DNA of 60,073 nt, taken from positions 1 to 60,073 of the forward strand of contig CACAYA010000002.1 in the NCBI GenBank assembly GCA_902536575.1. The letters are read 5' to 3'. Positions 16,804 through 24,406 of this stretch are shown piece by piece. Source of the DNA: an uncultured Pelagibacteraceae bacterium. GTDB taxonomy: Bacteria > Pseudomonadota > Alphaproteobacteria > Pelagibacterales > Pelagibacteraceae. Made by a program: the position numbers and the translations under genes. Positions within the stretch are counted from its first letter, which is position 1; every line of letters begins with the position of its first letter. The notes under the pieces are model-generated. The model was not told the DNA's origin and did no database searches. It saw only the letters and a list, made by a program, of their open reading frames with translations.

Positions 16804-16829
16804 TTTTATGCACTAAAAAGTGCATAAAA
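16804..16829. terminator. Perfect 10-bp hairpin after the GC-rich element
   Basis: TTTTATGCAC, loop TAAAAA, GTGCATAAAA. A T6 run starts 7 nt after the stem (16836-16841), so it could end transcription of the GC-rich element on the + strand. A second weak hairpin (TGGTG 16830-16834 with CACCA 16844-16848) covers the region just before the MGMT start codon. It might instead be an RNA 3' stabilising stem or a leader structure of the next gene. Confidence 0.45.
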
Positions 16830-16851
16830 TGGTGGTTTTTTCTCACCAAAT

Positions 16852-17121
16852 ATGAATGGAACTAAATTTCAACTAAAAGTTTGGAAATATCTTAAAACTA
16901 TACCAAGAGGTACTGTTAAAAACTACAAACAGGTAGCGATTGCAATAAAAAGACCTAAATCAGCCCGAGCTGTAGCTAATGCATGTGGAAAAAACCCTTA
17001 TGCACCAAAAATACCTTGTCATAGAGTAATTCGGTCCGATGGAGGCCTTGGTGGATACTCAGGCAGAGGTGGAATTAAGACAAAGCTGCGTTTATTGAGA
17101 TCTGAAAAAGTTGATATTTAG
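16852..17121 (+). CDS. Methylated-DNA--protein-cysteine methyltransferase, DNA-binding domain only
   Basis: An 89-residue suicide alkyltransferase-type protein that would remove O6-alkyl groups from guanine. The winged-helix domain is complete: VWKYLKTIPRG near residue 10, the RAVANACGKNP arginine-finger region near 39, and the active-site PCHRV with its cysteine near residue 61, then GGYSGR. The N-terminal RNase H-like domain of Ogt/Ada enzymes is missing. Keeping the cysteine separates it from the alkyltransferase-like (ATL) proteins, which have Trp or Ala there. There is no clear Shine-Dalgarno; hairpins lie right upstream. Confidence 0.85.
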   Translation: MNGTKFQLKVWKYLKTIPRGTVKNYKQVAIAIKRPKSARAVANACGKNPYAPKIPCHRVIRSDGGLGGYSGRGGIKTKLRLLRSEKVDI

Positions 17122-17126
17122 TGGCT

Positions 17127-17152
17127 TTTTTGACCTATTTTATGGTCAAAAA
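17127..17152. terminator. Hairpin after the MGMT gene
   Basis: TTTTTGACC, 8-nt loop, GGTCAAAAA, a perfect 9-bp stem starting 5 nt after the MGMT stop codon. The flanking T and A runs let it act as a terminator or 3' end stem on either strand. Confidence 0.5.
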
Positions 17153-17636
17153 TACTAATAAAATCAACGTTTTTTCAATATTTAAGCTTATTTAAATATG
17201 AATAGTAATATTCACCCTTCAGTTGTACTATATATTGAGATATAACAAAATAAAGTACCTCTATGGCCGCTTAAAACATATATTCTATAACTGCATTGCT
17301 CTACTTTTCAACGATAGTAAGACTATATTTCAGTGTCAAATTTCATAGAATTTTTTAAAAATTTTTGTTCCCCTACCCACTTATTAAAATAAAAATTTTG
17401 AATTTTGTGTTTAATTAACTAATAATACCATTGGTATTAAACACTTTTAACTATTATGGTTTATTTTCCTTATTAAGTTTTCTATATTTGCCTTTATCTA
17501 TTTAAAATAATAGTTATCAATTGGATAATTTGTATTAATTTATCTATATATAAAATATTAAAAATGACATAATTACAATAGTTTAAAAGTATATATTAAA
17601 GTATTAAATTATATATTAGTAACTATTTATTTACTA
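17153..17636. other. Gene-free AT-rich stretch at the right border of the island
   Basis: About 480 nt with no reading frame longer than a few tens of codons and no RNA gene that I can recognise. It contains nested inverted repeats at 17407-17444 (listed separately) and many runs of A and T. In a genome whose other spacers are mostly under 80 nt, this is a conspicuous gap. It ends at the stop codon of the minus-strand EamA gene. Confidence 0.6.
17407..17444. repeat. Nested inverted repeats
   Basis: Outer arms GTGTTTAAT (17407-17415) and ATTAAACAC (17436-17444) are perfect complements 20 nt apart. An inner palindrome, TAATACCA-t-TGGTATTA (17423-17439), shares bases with the right outer arm, so the two hairpins exclude each other. 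Could be an operator, a recombinase site or an RNA switch. Confidence 0.5.
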
Positions 17637-18488
17637 TTAATTAGAACTAGTAAGTAAATATTCTCTTCTGGAAATGTATAAACCACTGAGAATAATAATA
17701 AATAGACCTAAATAAGTCCAATTATCAGGTAATTCATTAAAGAAATAATAACTAATTAGTATGTTGGTAATTATCTCTGTGTAGCCTAAAGGAGCTAATT
17801 TAGATGCATCAGCATATTTGAGTGATAATATTAAGAAAAGATGCGCTAGAGCGGCTATAAAGCCGATTAAAGCCATTAAAACCCATTCAGTTAAAGAAGG
17901 TGTAACCCATACAGATGGCACAAATAAGCTAATTATTGTTAAACCTACTAAACTAGTAAATAATAAAGTTAAAAAGGAATTATCAGAAATGCTCAATTTC
18001 CTAGTTATAATAAAATAGAACCCATAACAAATTCCGCAAGTAACTGCGGCTAAAGTTGCTAAATTTACCTCAATAAAACCAGGTCTAATTACAATCAAAG
18101 CACCCAAGAAACCAACTAGAACAGCGGACCATCTTCTAATACCAACCTTCTCGTTTAGAAATATTGGAGAAAAAGCAGTACAAATTATAGGTGCTACAAA
18201 TGCTAAAGTTAAAGCTTTTGGAAGAGAAATAACAGAGATTGCATAAAAGAAACATAAGGTAGAAAAGAATAGAACAAAACCTCTAATCAATTGTAATTTA
18301 GGGTTTTTACTCCAAACAAGAGTTTTTCTATAAAAAATTAACATTAAAGATAATGTAAAAAGTGCTGAAAAGAAATATCTCGCCCATACAATCTGAAAAA
18401 CATCTATTGAAGAACTTAAATGTTTAGCAAACGCGTCCATAACTGGAACAATCATCCAAGCTGAAGCATTTAATATTATAGCTTTCAT
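17637..18488 (-). CDS. EamA/DMT family transporter
   Basis: A 283-residue inner-membrane protein of the drug/metabolite transporter superfamily with two EamA repeats (about residues 5-135 and 145-275) and about ten hydrophobic helices. Family landmarks are the VWARYFFSALF segment near 40, a PKALTLAFVAP segment near 90, the EKVGIRRWSAVLVGFLGALIVIRPG end of repeat one and the LKYADASKLAPLGYTEI segment near 225. Substrate unknown: amino acids, nucleosides or other small metabolites are all possible. It ends a long minus-strand run, 16 nt after the AEC transporter. Confidence 0.88.
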   Translation of the reverse strand: MKAIILNASAWMIVPVMDAFAKHLSSSIDVFQIVWARYFFSALFTLSLMLIFYRKTLVWSKNPKLQLIRGFVLFFSTLCFFYAISVISLPKALTLAFVAPIICTAFSPIFLNEKVGIRRWSAVLVGFLGALIVIRPGFIEVNLATLAAVTCGICYGFYFIITRKLSISDNSFLTLLFTSLVGLTIISLFVPSVWVTPSLTEWVLMALIGFIAALAHLFLILSLKYADASKLAPLGYTEIITNILISYYFFNELPDNWTYLGLFIIILSGLYISRREYLLTSSN

Positions 18489-18504
18489 AAAAAAAGGATA
18501 TAAT

Positions 18505-19404
18505 TTAATAAAAGTATTTTAAAGCAAAGAATACAACAACTGGTAATGTTATGAACGACATAATTGTTGAAACTACAATCATACTTGCAATGCTATCAAC
18601 AATTTTTTTAGGTGAATACATTGATCCAATTAAATAAGTTAAAACTGCACTTGGCATAGCACATTGTATTAAAAATACACCTGCTGCAAAACCAGATAAA
18701 TTAAATATTTTTATGATACCTAGGCCAATTAATGGACCAATAAAAACTCTACATATAGACGAAATAAAAGCAGATTTAAATGAAAAAACTTTCAATCTTG
18801 TAAGAGCAATTCCTAAAGACATCAATATTAAAAATATTGCAGTATAGGCAGTGATCATTGTTGTATTTACTAAAAACACCGGGGTTTTAATTTCATAATA
18901 TATAAAGATAATTGAAATTATTATTGCGTATACAGGTGGACTTTTTAACAAAAGTTTAAAATCAAACTTTTTACTAGCTAAAAAAACATTTACTGTAAAA
19001 TGAAAAAATATAACCAATGAAGAAATTGTTGCTGCAATGCCTAAACCTAAATTACCATAAGCAAATAAGCAGATTGGTAGTCCCATGTTACCTACATTAG
19101 GTAAAACAAATGGAGGAAGTTCTCGTATAACTTCTTTTTTTAAAAAAATTAAAAAGACTACTCCTACTAAAGCAAAGGCGAATATTGCAATTAATGAATA
19201 CCAAAAATACTCAATAAACAAAGAAAAAGTAACCCCAGTAGTAGTGATAGCATAAAAAACCATTGCAGGGCTGCCAATATTTGCTGCAAAATTTGTGATA
19301 AAAGAAGTATCTAGCTTTGGGTTTTTTTTACCAATAAAGTAACCAATACCAACCATAAAAAAAACAGGAAATAAAACTTCAAAAAGTTTTAAATAAATAT
19401 CCAT
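18505..19404 (-). CDS. AEC family (auxin efflux carrier-like) transporter
   Basis: A 299-residue membrane protein with about ten hydrophobic segments in two inverted halves, matching AEC/YfdV-type transporters (PF03547). The FPVFFMVGIGYFIGKKNP start, the LPNVGNMGLPICLFAYG segment near 100 and the QCAMPSAVLTYLIGSMY segment near 245 are typical. Bacterial members move dicarboxylates or other organic anions; the substrate here is unknown. Its ATG overlaps the hom stop codon, so it belongs to the rplM-hom unit. Confidence 0.87.
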   Translation of the reverse strand: MDIYLKLFEVLFPVFFMVGIGYFIGKKNPKLDTSFITNFAANIGSPAMVFYAITTTGVTFSLFIEYFWYSLIAIFAFALVGVVFLIFLKKEVIRELPPFVLPNVGNMGLPICLFAYGNLGLGIAATISSLVIFFHFTVNVFLASKKFDFKLLLKSPPVYAIIISIIFIYYEIKTPVFLVNTTMITAYTAIFLILMSLGIALTRLKVFSFKSAFISSICRVFIGPLIGLGIIKIFNLSGFAAGVFLIQCAMPSAVLTYLIGSMYSPKKIVDSIASMIVVSTIMSFITLPVVVFFALKYFY

Positions 19405-20696
19405 TAACCAATCACTCTAATAAGTGTTGGTGTTTTTAAAATATTTTTATTTTTTTTAAATATAGATAAACAATTCTTAGAATTTATCTCAGAGGTTTTA
19501 TGAGTTATAATTACTATTGTTGCTTTATTTGTTTTTTTATCAGGTGTTTGGATAAGTCTTTTAACAGATATTTTATATTTAGCTAAACGGTTAGTAATTT
19601 TAGATAAAACTCCTGGGCGATCTCTTACTTCAAATCTTAAATATAAAGAATTTATATAATTGTTAATGTTATAAGATTTTAGAGCTTTTAATTGCGCAAA
19701 AGGAATTCCAAAAGGTTTTTTAATATTCCCTCTAAGTATGGACAATAAGTCAGAAAGTAAAGAAGATGAAGTAGGACCAGGACCTGCTCCTTCGCCTTGC
19801 AGAATACTTTCACCAACTGGTTTACCTTCAAGAATTACAGCATTCATTACACCGTTAACATTACCAATATAAGATTTTTTGTTTACTAAACATGGGTGAA
19901 CTGTTTCAAAAAGTTGATTATTTTTTAATTCCGTTATGCCAAGAAGTTTTATTCTTAAATCTAATTGATTAGCAATTTTTATATCTTTCAATTCAATTTT
20001 TTCTATCCCTTCCATTAAACATTTGTGGTGAGAAATTTTACTATTAAATGCAAGTGCAGATAAAATTCTTACCTTTGCAAAAGCATCAAAACCATTTAAA
20101 TCTAATTTAGGATTACCTGGTTCAGCATAGCCGAGTTTTTGTGCTTTAATAAGAACATCGTTAAATTTTTGATTAGAATTTTCCATTTCAGATAAAATAT
20201 AATTTGAGGTTCCATTTAATATTCCATAAATTTTTGAGATCTTATTTGTTGCCAATCCCTCCTTAATAGATCTTAATATTGGGATACCCCCTGCTACAGA
20301 TGCTTCAAACTCTAAATTAACATTATTTTTTTCAGCTAATTTTGCTAAATAATTTCCGTGTTTAGAAATTAGAGCTTTATTTGGTGTTATAACGTGAACT
20401 TTACTTTTTAAAGCTTTCTCAACAATCTTTTTAGATACACCATCAGATAACCCTATTGCTTCAAATAAAATATCGACCTTATGTTTTTTTAATATGTCAA
20501 AAGGATTGGTATAAAAAATTTTCTTATTAATTTTGAATTTTCTTTTTTTTTTAATATTTTTTGCTGATATCGCGACTACGTTAATTTTTGTTCCTGTTTT
20601 TGTTTCAATATTTTTTTTTTTAGTATTTAACTCATTGAGCAGATAAATACCAACTTGTCCTAAACCAACTACTGCAATATTATATATTTTTTTCAT
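19404..20696 (-). CDS. hom: Homoserine dehydrogenase
   Basis: NAD(P)H-dependent reduction of aspartate semialdehyde to homoserine, the branch point to threonine and methionine. The Rossmann start GLGQVG lies near residue 11, the catalytic-domain segment EASVAGGIPILR near 130 and GILNGTSNYIL near 155, with GYAEPGNPKLDLNGFD near 188. A C-terminal ACT domain (about 350-425, FEVRDRPGVLSKI) indicates feedback control, usually by threonine. At 430 residues it is full length. It overlaps a small lipoprotein gene upstream by 4 nt. Confidence 0.95.
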   Translation of the reverse strand: MKKIYNIAVVGLGQVGIYLLNELNTKKKNIETKTGTKINVVAISAKNIKKKRKFKINKKIFYTNPFDILKKHKVDILFEAIGLSDGVSKKIVEKALKSKVHVITPNKALISKHGNYLAKLAEKNNVNLEFEASVAGGIPILRSIKEGLATNKISKIYGILNGTSNYILSEMENSNQKFNDVLIKAQKLGYAEPGNPKLDLNGFDAFAKVRILSALAFNSKISHHKCLMEGIEKIELKDIKIANQLDLRIKLLGITELKNNQLFETVHPCLVNKKSYIGNVNGVMNAVILEGKPVGESILQGEGAGPGPTSSSLLSDLLSILRGNIKKPFGIPFAQLKALKSYNINNYINSLYLRFEVRDRPGVLSKITNRLAKYKISVKRLIQTPDKKTNKATIVIITHKTSEINSKNCLSIFKKNKNILKTPTLIRVIG

Positions 20697-20920
20697 TTGC
20701 TAATATCAGGATATTTACTTTTTTTTGTATAGTCTTCTATATATATTTTATATTCTTCCAATGTCATTGACGTTATATCTTTTGATTTCTCTAATATTTT
20801 TGAAAAATTTTTTTGTTCATCTTTTTTTTTAATAGTATCTTCAGTCCAATACTGAGAATCTTTATTTAAAGAACAGTTGCTAATAAATAATAGTGAAAAT
20901 AAATAAAATATTAATCTCAT
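20693..20920 (-). CDS. Small putative lipoprotein, unknown function
   Basis: A 75-residue protein. The N-terminus is hydrophobic (about residues 2-15) and ends in a lipobox-like ISNC-S sequence with Cys at 16, suggesting export and lipid attachment. The rest is Lys/Glu/Asp-rich with no recognised domain. It is fitted between argC and hom with 4-nt ATGA overlaps on both sides, which strongly supports it being a translated gene. I do not know a function. Confidence 0.65.
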   Translation of the reverse strand: MRLIFYLFSLLFISNCSLNKDSQYWTEDTIKKKDEQKNFSKILEKSKDITSMTLEEYKIYIEDYTKKSKYPDISK

Positions 20921-21939
20921 ATTAATCCGGTTGTTTCTGGAAAGTTAAATCTATTGTTTAGACTTTGTACTGCTTGACCTGCGCCACCTTTTATTAAATT
21001 ATCTATAGCTGAAAGTATTATAATTTTATTCTTAAATTTAGATTTACAGACTGATATTAGACAATTGTTGGTATTAATAACATTATTTGTGCTTATGAGA
21101 GTATTTGATTTAGAAATCTTAATAAATTTCTCGTTTTTGTAAAATTTTGATAATAAACTTATTATCTTTGATAGATTTACATTTTTATTCAAATCTAAAT
21201 ATATAGTACTTAGAATTCCTTTAAACATTGGTGATAAATGTGGCGTAAAACTTACCTCAATTTTTTTCTTAGAAAATTTTTTTAACATTTGGTCAATTTC
21301 TGAATTATGACGATGATTTCCAACACCATATGCGCTTAAAGATTCATATAAATTTTTATTTTTATATTTTTTGTGAACACTTCTACCAGCACCAGAATAA
21401 CCTGATTTTGAGTCTATTATAATATTTGAAACTTTAACTAAATTTTTATTAATCAAAGGTATTAAAGGCAAAAGTATAGATGTTGGATAACAACCAGGAC
21501 ATGAAATTATATTATACTTTTTAAGTTCTTTTCTATTAATTTCAGGAAGTGAATAAATACTTTTATTTATAAGTTTAACTGCTCGATGTTTCTGCTTATA
21601 CCATTTTTTATATTCTGAAGCTTTTTCAAGTCTAAAATCTGCAGCTAAATCAATTAAAATATTTTTATTATTAAGATGTTTAGATATATCTTGCGCTTCA
21701 CCATTAGGTAGTGCAGTAAAAATTATATCAACATCATTTAATAAATTTTTATTTAATTTTTTTATTTTAGGTAATTTATATTTTGATAATGACTTTTCAT
21801 AAGAAGAAATACTCTTACCTACTGAAGAATTACCACATAGATATTTAATCTTTATATATTTGTGCTTAACTAATATCTTAACTAATTGAGTACCAATATA
21901 TCCAGTTGATCCAGCGACTAACGCATTGAGCTTAGGCAT
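20917..21939 (-). CDS. argC: N-acetyl-gamma-glutamyl-phosphate reductase
   Basis: Third step of arginine biosynthesis: NADPH reduction of N-acetylglutamyl phosphate to the semialdehyde. The Rossmann start AGSTGYIGTQLV lies near residue 8, the catalytic cysteine in SCPGCYPTS near 145, and a GNHRHNSEID segment with the conserved histidine near 207. At 340 residues it matches the long form of ArgC. It is 33 nt downstream of rpsI, the usual alphaproteobacterial arrangement rplM-rpsI-argC. Confidence 0.93.
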   Translation of the reverse strand: MPKLNALVAGSTGYIGTQLVKILVKHKYIKIKYLCGNSSVGKSISSYEKSLSKYKLPKIKKLNKNLLNDVDIIFTALPNGEAQDISKHLNNKNILIDLAADFRLEKASEYKKWYKQKHRAVKLINKSIYSLPEINRKELKKYNIISCPGCYPTSILLPLIPLINKNLVKVSNIIIDSKSGYSGAGRSVHKKYKNKNLYESLSAYGVGNHRHNSEIDQMLKKFSKKKIEVSFTPHLSPMFKGILSTIYLDLNKNVNLSKIISLLSKFYKNEKFIKISKSNTLISTNNVINTNNCLISVCKSKFKNKIIILSAIDNLIKGGAGQAVQSLNNRFNFPETTGLI

Positions 21940-21972
21940 TTTATATTATAACAGTTAAATATTAAAAAAAAA

Positions 21973-22410
21973 TTATCTTTTAGAGAATTGAAAGCTTCTT
22001 CTAGCTTTTCTTCTACCTGGTTTTTTCCTCTCAACTGCTCGAGAGTCTCTCGTGGTAAGTTTTTCTGTTTTTAATGCACCTTTTAAATTTCCATCAAATA
22101 AAACTAATGCTTTTGATATACCATGGACCATTGCACCAGCTTGACCAGTTGGTCCACCACCTTTAACACTACATTTAACATCGTAATCTGTAGACTGATT
22201 TATAATCTCAAAAGGTCTTGTGATTTGCATTTTATGGGTTTCGTCTGCAAAATAATCACTAAATAACTTTCCATTTACATATATTTTACCTGATCCTTTT
22301 TTTAACCAAACTCTCGCAATAGAAGTTTTTCTTCTACCAGTTGCATATTTACTGTCTTTAAAATCTAATTTAAGTTTAGGAGATTTTGATGATGTTTGAG
22401 TATTTTCCAT
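21973..22410 (-). CDS. rpsI: Ribosomal protein S9
   Basis: Small-subunit protein whose C-terminal tail reaches the P-site tRNA. The hallmark YATGRRKTSIARVWLKKG is at about residues 22-39 and the chain ends in the expected RRSFQFSKR, a basic tail. The N-terminus has an extra acidic/basic leader of about 20 residues before the conserved core, as in other alphaproteobacterial S9. It is 1 nt from the rplM stop and co-transcribed with it. Confidence 0.97.
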   Translation of the reverse strand: MENTQTSSKSPKLKLDFKDSKYATGRRKTSIARVWLKKGSGKIYVNGKLFSDYFADETHKMQITRPFEIINQSTDYDVKCSVKGGGPTGQAGAMVHGISKALVLFDGNLKGALKTEKLTTRDSRAVERKKPGRRKARRSFQFSKR

Positions 22411-22411
22411 A

Positions 22412-22870
22412 TTAATTTCTAGCTAAGTTTTTGCTGTTCAATTTATTTAATTCAATGACTGTAGGATTTTGTGCAGAATGCGGGTGATCATTTCCTGCAT
22501 AAATCTTTAATTTAGTTAATTGTTTTCGACCCAACACGCCGGCAGGCAACATTCTTTTAACTGCAAGTTTTAGAGTTTCACCTGGTTTTTTTTCATGTAA
22601 TTTTTCAGGTGTAGCAATCTTGATACCACCAGGGTGACCTGTATGTCTGTAATACTTCTTGTCTTGAAACTTTTTTCCTGTGAATTTTACTTGTTCAATA
22701 TTTTTAACAACAACAAAATCGCCATCGTCCATGTGTGGTGTATATGTAGTTTTATTTTTTCCTCTTATAATATTTGAAACAACAGTTGCCAATCTACCAA
22801 CAACTGCATTAGTCGCATCAATTTCATACCAAGATGATTTTATTTGGTCTTTTTTAAGGAATTTTGTCAT
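22412..22870 (-). CDS. rplM: Ribosomal protein L13
   Basis: Large-subunit protein, 152 residues, an early 23S rRNA binder. The segments WYEIDATNAVVGRLATVVS near 14, YYRHTGHPGGIK near 77 and AVKRMLPAG/LGR near 103-115 are diagnostic. A strong promoter (TTGACT-N16-TATTAA) ends only about 10 nt before the ATG, and no Shine-Dalgarno sequence is visible, so the mRNA may be almost leaderless. It heads the minus-strand run rplM-rpsI-argC-hom-transporters. Confidence 0.97.
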   Translation of the reverse strand: MTKFLKKDQIKSSWYEIDATNAVVGRLATVVSNIIRGKNKTTYTPHMDDGDFVVVKNIEQVKFTGKKFQDKKYYRHTGHPGGIKIATPEKLHEKKPGETLKLAVKRMLPAGVLGRKQLTKLKIYAGNDHPHSAQNPTVIELNKLNSKNLARN

Positions 22871-22880
22871 TGTGCGAGGA

Positions 22881-22908
22881 TTAATACTATTATTAAAATC
22901 AAAGTCAA
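22881..22908 (-). promoter_or_regulatory. Promoter of the rplM-rpsI operon
   Basis: Minus strand: TTGACT (22908-22903), 16 nt, TATTAA (22886-22881), then a GC-rich stretch (TCCTCGC) before the start codon at 22870. GC-rich discriminators are typical of promoters under stringent (ppGpp) control, which would suit a ribosomal operon. Confidence 0.6.
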
Positions 22909-22950
22909 TTTTATATTTATCTTGAAAATTAGTCTTAATTTGATAAAAAG

Positions 22951-22998
22951 TTAATGCCGATTTGATCCTATTGCGGGCTTTAAACTGCTAAAAAGGAG
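22951..22998 (+). promoter_or_regulatory. SAM-II riboswitch aptamer (first of a tandem)
   Basis: Matches the SAM-II layout: TTAA(T)GCC pairs with GGC(T)TTAA to form P1, around the conserved GATTTGATCC-TATTGC loop, followed by AAACTGCTAAAAAGGAG, the 3' pseudoknot strand with its A-run. It lies in the leader of metY. In known SAR11 tandems SAM-II controls transcription and the following SAM-V controls translation. I identify it from memory of the consensus, not from a covariance search. Confidence 0.85.
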
Positions 22999-23012
22999 TT
23001 TTCTTAAATTAT

Positions 23013-23072
23013 CGGTAGGCATTTGAACTATATTGTGCGCCTTACATTAAGTTAAAGCACTAAAAAAGGAGT
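23013..23072 (+). promoter_or_regulatory. SAM-V riboswitch covering the metY ribosome-binding site
   Basis: GTAGGC pairs with GCCTTAC to form P1, GTGC (23035-23038) pairs with GCAC (23057-23060) as the pseudoknot, and the conserved ATTTGAAC loop and A-run with AAGGAG follow. The Shine-Dalgarno AAGGAG (23066-23071) is inside the aptamer, 6 nt before the metY ATG, so SAM binding should block translation. It is directly behind the SAM-II element, the tandem arrangement described for marine SAR11 bacteria. Confidence 0.88.
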
Positions 23073-23077
23073 ATATT

Positions 23078-24406
23078 ATGAGCACTAAAAGAAATAATCC
23101 AGAGACCATTGCAGTACATGGTGGGGATTACAGAAGCGATCCTGCAACAAATGCTGTTGCTGTCCCTATATATAGAACCACATCTTATGAGTTTAACAGC
23201 ACAGAACATGCAGCTAATTTGTTTTCACTAAAAGAGTTTGGAAACATTTATACCAGAATAATGAATCCAACAAATGATGTATTAGAGAAAAGGGTTGCTG
23301 CCCTTGAAGGTGGTTTATCATGTGTGACTGTCTCATCAGGTCAAACAGCCTCATCTTTTGCTGTATTAAATGTTGCTCAAGCAGGTGATAATATCATTAG
23401 TTCTACTGATTTATATGGTGGAACAGTATCATTATTTAACAATACACTCAGTAAACTCGGAATAGAGATAAGATATGCAGATCCAAGTGATCCTAAAAAT
23501 TTTGAAAAACTAATTGATAATAATACGCGTGCTTTTTATGGAGAAACTCTACCTAATCCATATTTAAGAGTTTTCCCCATTAAAGAAGTTTCAGATATTG
23601 GAAGAAGATATAATATTCCTCTTATAATGGACAATACTGCCGCCCCTGTTATATGTAAGCCCATAGAACATGGTGCTGCAGTAGTTATTCATTCTTTGAC
23701 AAAATATATTGGTGGACATGGAACGGCAATAGCTGGAAGCATTGTTGATAGTGGAAATTTCGATTGGACAGCTGACCCCAAAAGACAACCATTATTTAAT
23801 GAACCAGATGCAAGTTATAATAATGTTGTATGGGGAAAGGCAGTACCTGAGATGACAGGTGCCAATGTTCCTTTTGCTGTACGTGCAAGAGTTTGCTTGT
23901 TGAGAGATCTAGGATCAGCATGTGCACCAGATAATGCTTTTACAATTATACAAGGTCTTGAAACTGTGGCTTTAAGAATGAAACAGCACTGTGAAAATGC
24001 TCAAAAGGCTGTTAATTTTTTAAAAAAACATAAAGAAGTAACCAAAGTAATTTACTCAACAGAGCATAATAAACATATTTCAGACAGAGCTAAACAATAC
24101 TTAAAAGGTGGAAATGGACCAATGGTTGGTATTGAGCTTAAAGGTGGAATTGAAGCAGGTAAAAAATTTATCGAGTCTTTAAAAATGTTTTATCATGTTG
24201 CAAACATTGGGGATGCTAGAAGTTTAGCTATCCACCCAGCTAGTACAACACACAGTCAATTAAATGAAAAAGAGCTTATTGCATCTGGTGTAACACAAAG
24301 TTATGTTAGACTGTGTATAGGTATTGAGCATATAGATGATATTATTGAAGATTTAGATCAAGCTTTAAACAAATCTTCAAAAGGTGAGCTTAAAGCTGTT
24401 AGCTAG
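23078..24406 (+). CDS. metY: O-acetylhomoserine sulfhydrylase
   Basis: PLP enzyme of the Cys/Met metabolism family (442 residues) that makes homocysteine directly from O-acetylhomoserine and sulfide. The long form, the N-terminal ETIAVHGG motif, VSSGQTAS near residue 86, and the PLP-lysine segment HSLTKYIGGHG near 205 all match. The ATG follows an ideal Shine-Dalgarno held inside a SAM-V riboswitch. Its 3' end overlaps the convergent heme A synthase gene by 8 nt. SAM control fits a role in methionine supply. Confidence 0.95.
   Translation: MSTKRNNPETIAVHGGDYRSDPATNAVAVPIYRTTSYEFNSTEHAANLFSLKEFGNIYTRIMNPTNDVLEKRVAALEGGLSCVTVSSGQTASSFAVLNVAQAGDNIISSTDLYGGTVSLFNNTLSKLGIEIRYADPSDPKNFEKLIDNNTRAFYGETLPNPYLRVFPIKEVSDIGRRYNIPLIMDNTAAPVICKPIEHGAAVVIHSLTKYIGGHGTAIAGSIVDSGNFDWTADPKRQPLFNEPDASYNNVVWGKAVPEMTGANVPFAVRARVCLLRDLGSACAPDNAFTIIQGLETVALRMKQHCENAQKAVNFLKKHKEVTKVIYSTEHNKHISDRAKQYLKGGNGPMVGIELKGGIEAGKKFIESLKMFYHVANIGDARSLAIHPASTTHSQLNEKELIASGVTQSYVRLCIGIEHIDDIIEDLDQALNKSSKGELKAVS

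Noticed and set aside
17258..17280. 5S rRNA-like string GCGGCCATAGAGG on the minus strand
   Set aside because: The rest of a 5S gene (CCCGTTC, CCGAAC and so on) is absent; likely chance.
17368..17390. Possible att duplicate of the tRNA-Glu 3' end (TTCCCCTA)
   Set aside because: Only 8 bases match, then the sequences diverge; not enough for an attachment-site repeat.
23000..23013. Intrinsic terminator between the two SAM riboswitches
   Set aside because: Only a short T-containing linker is present and no convincing independent stem; the SAM-II 3' strand itself may do this job.
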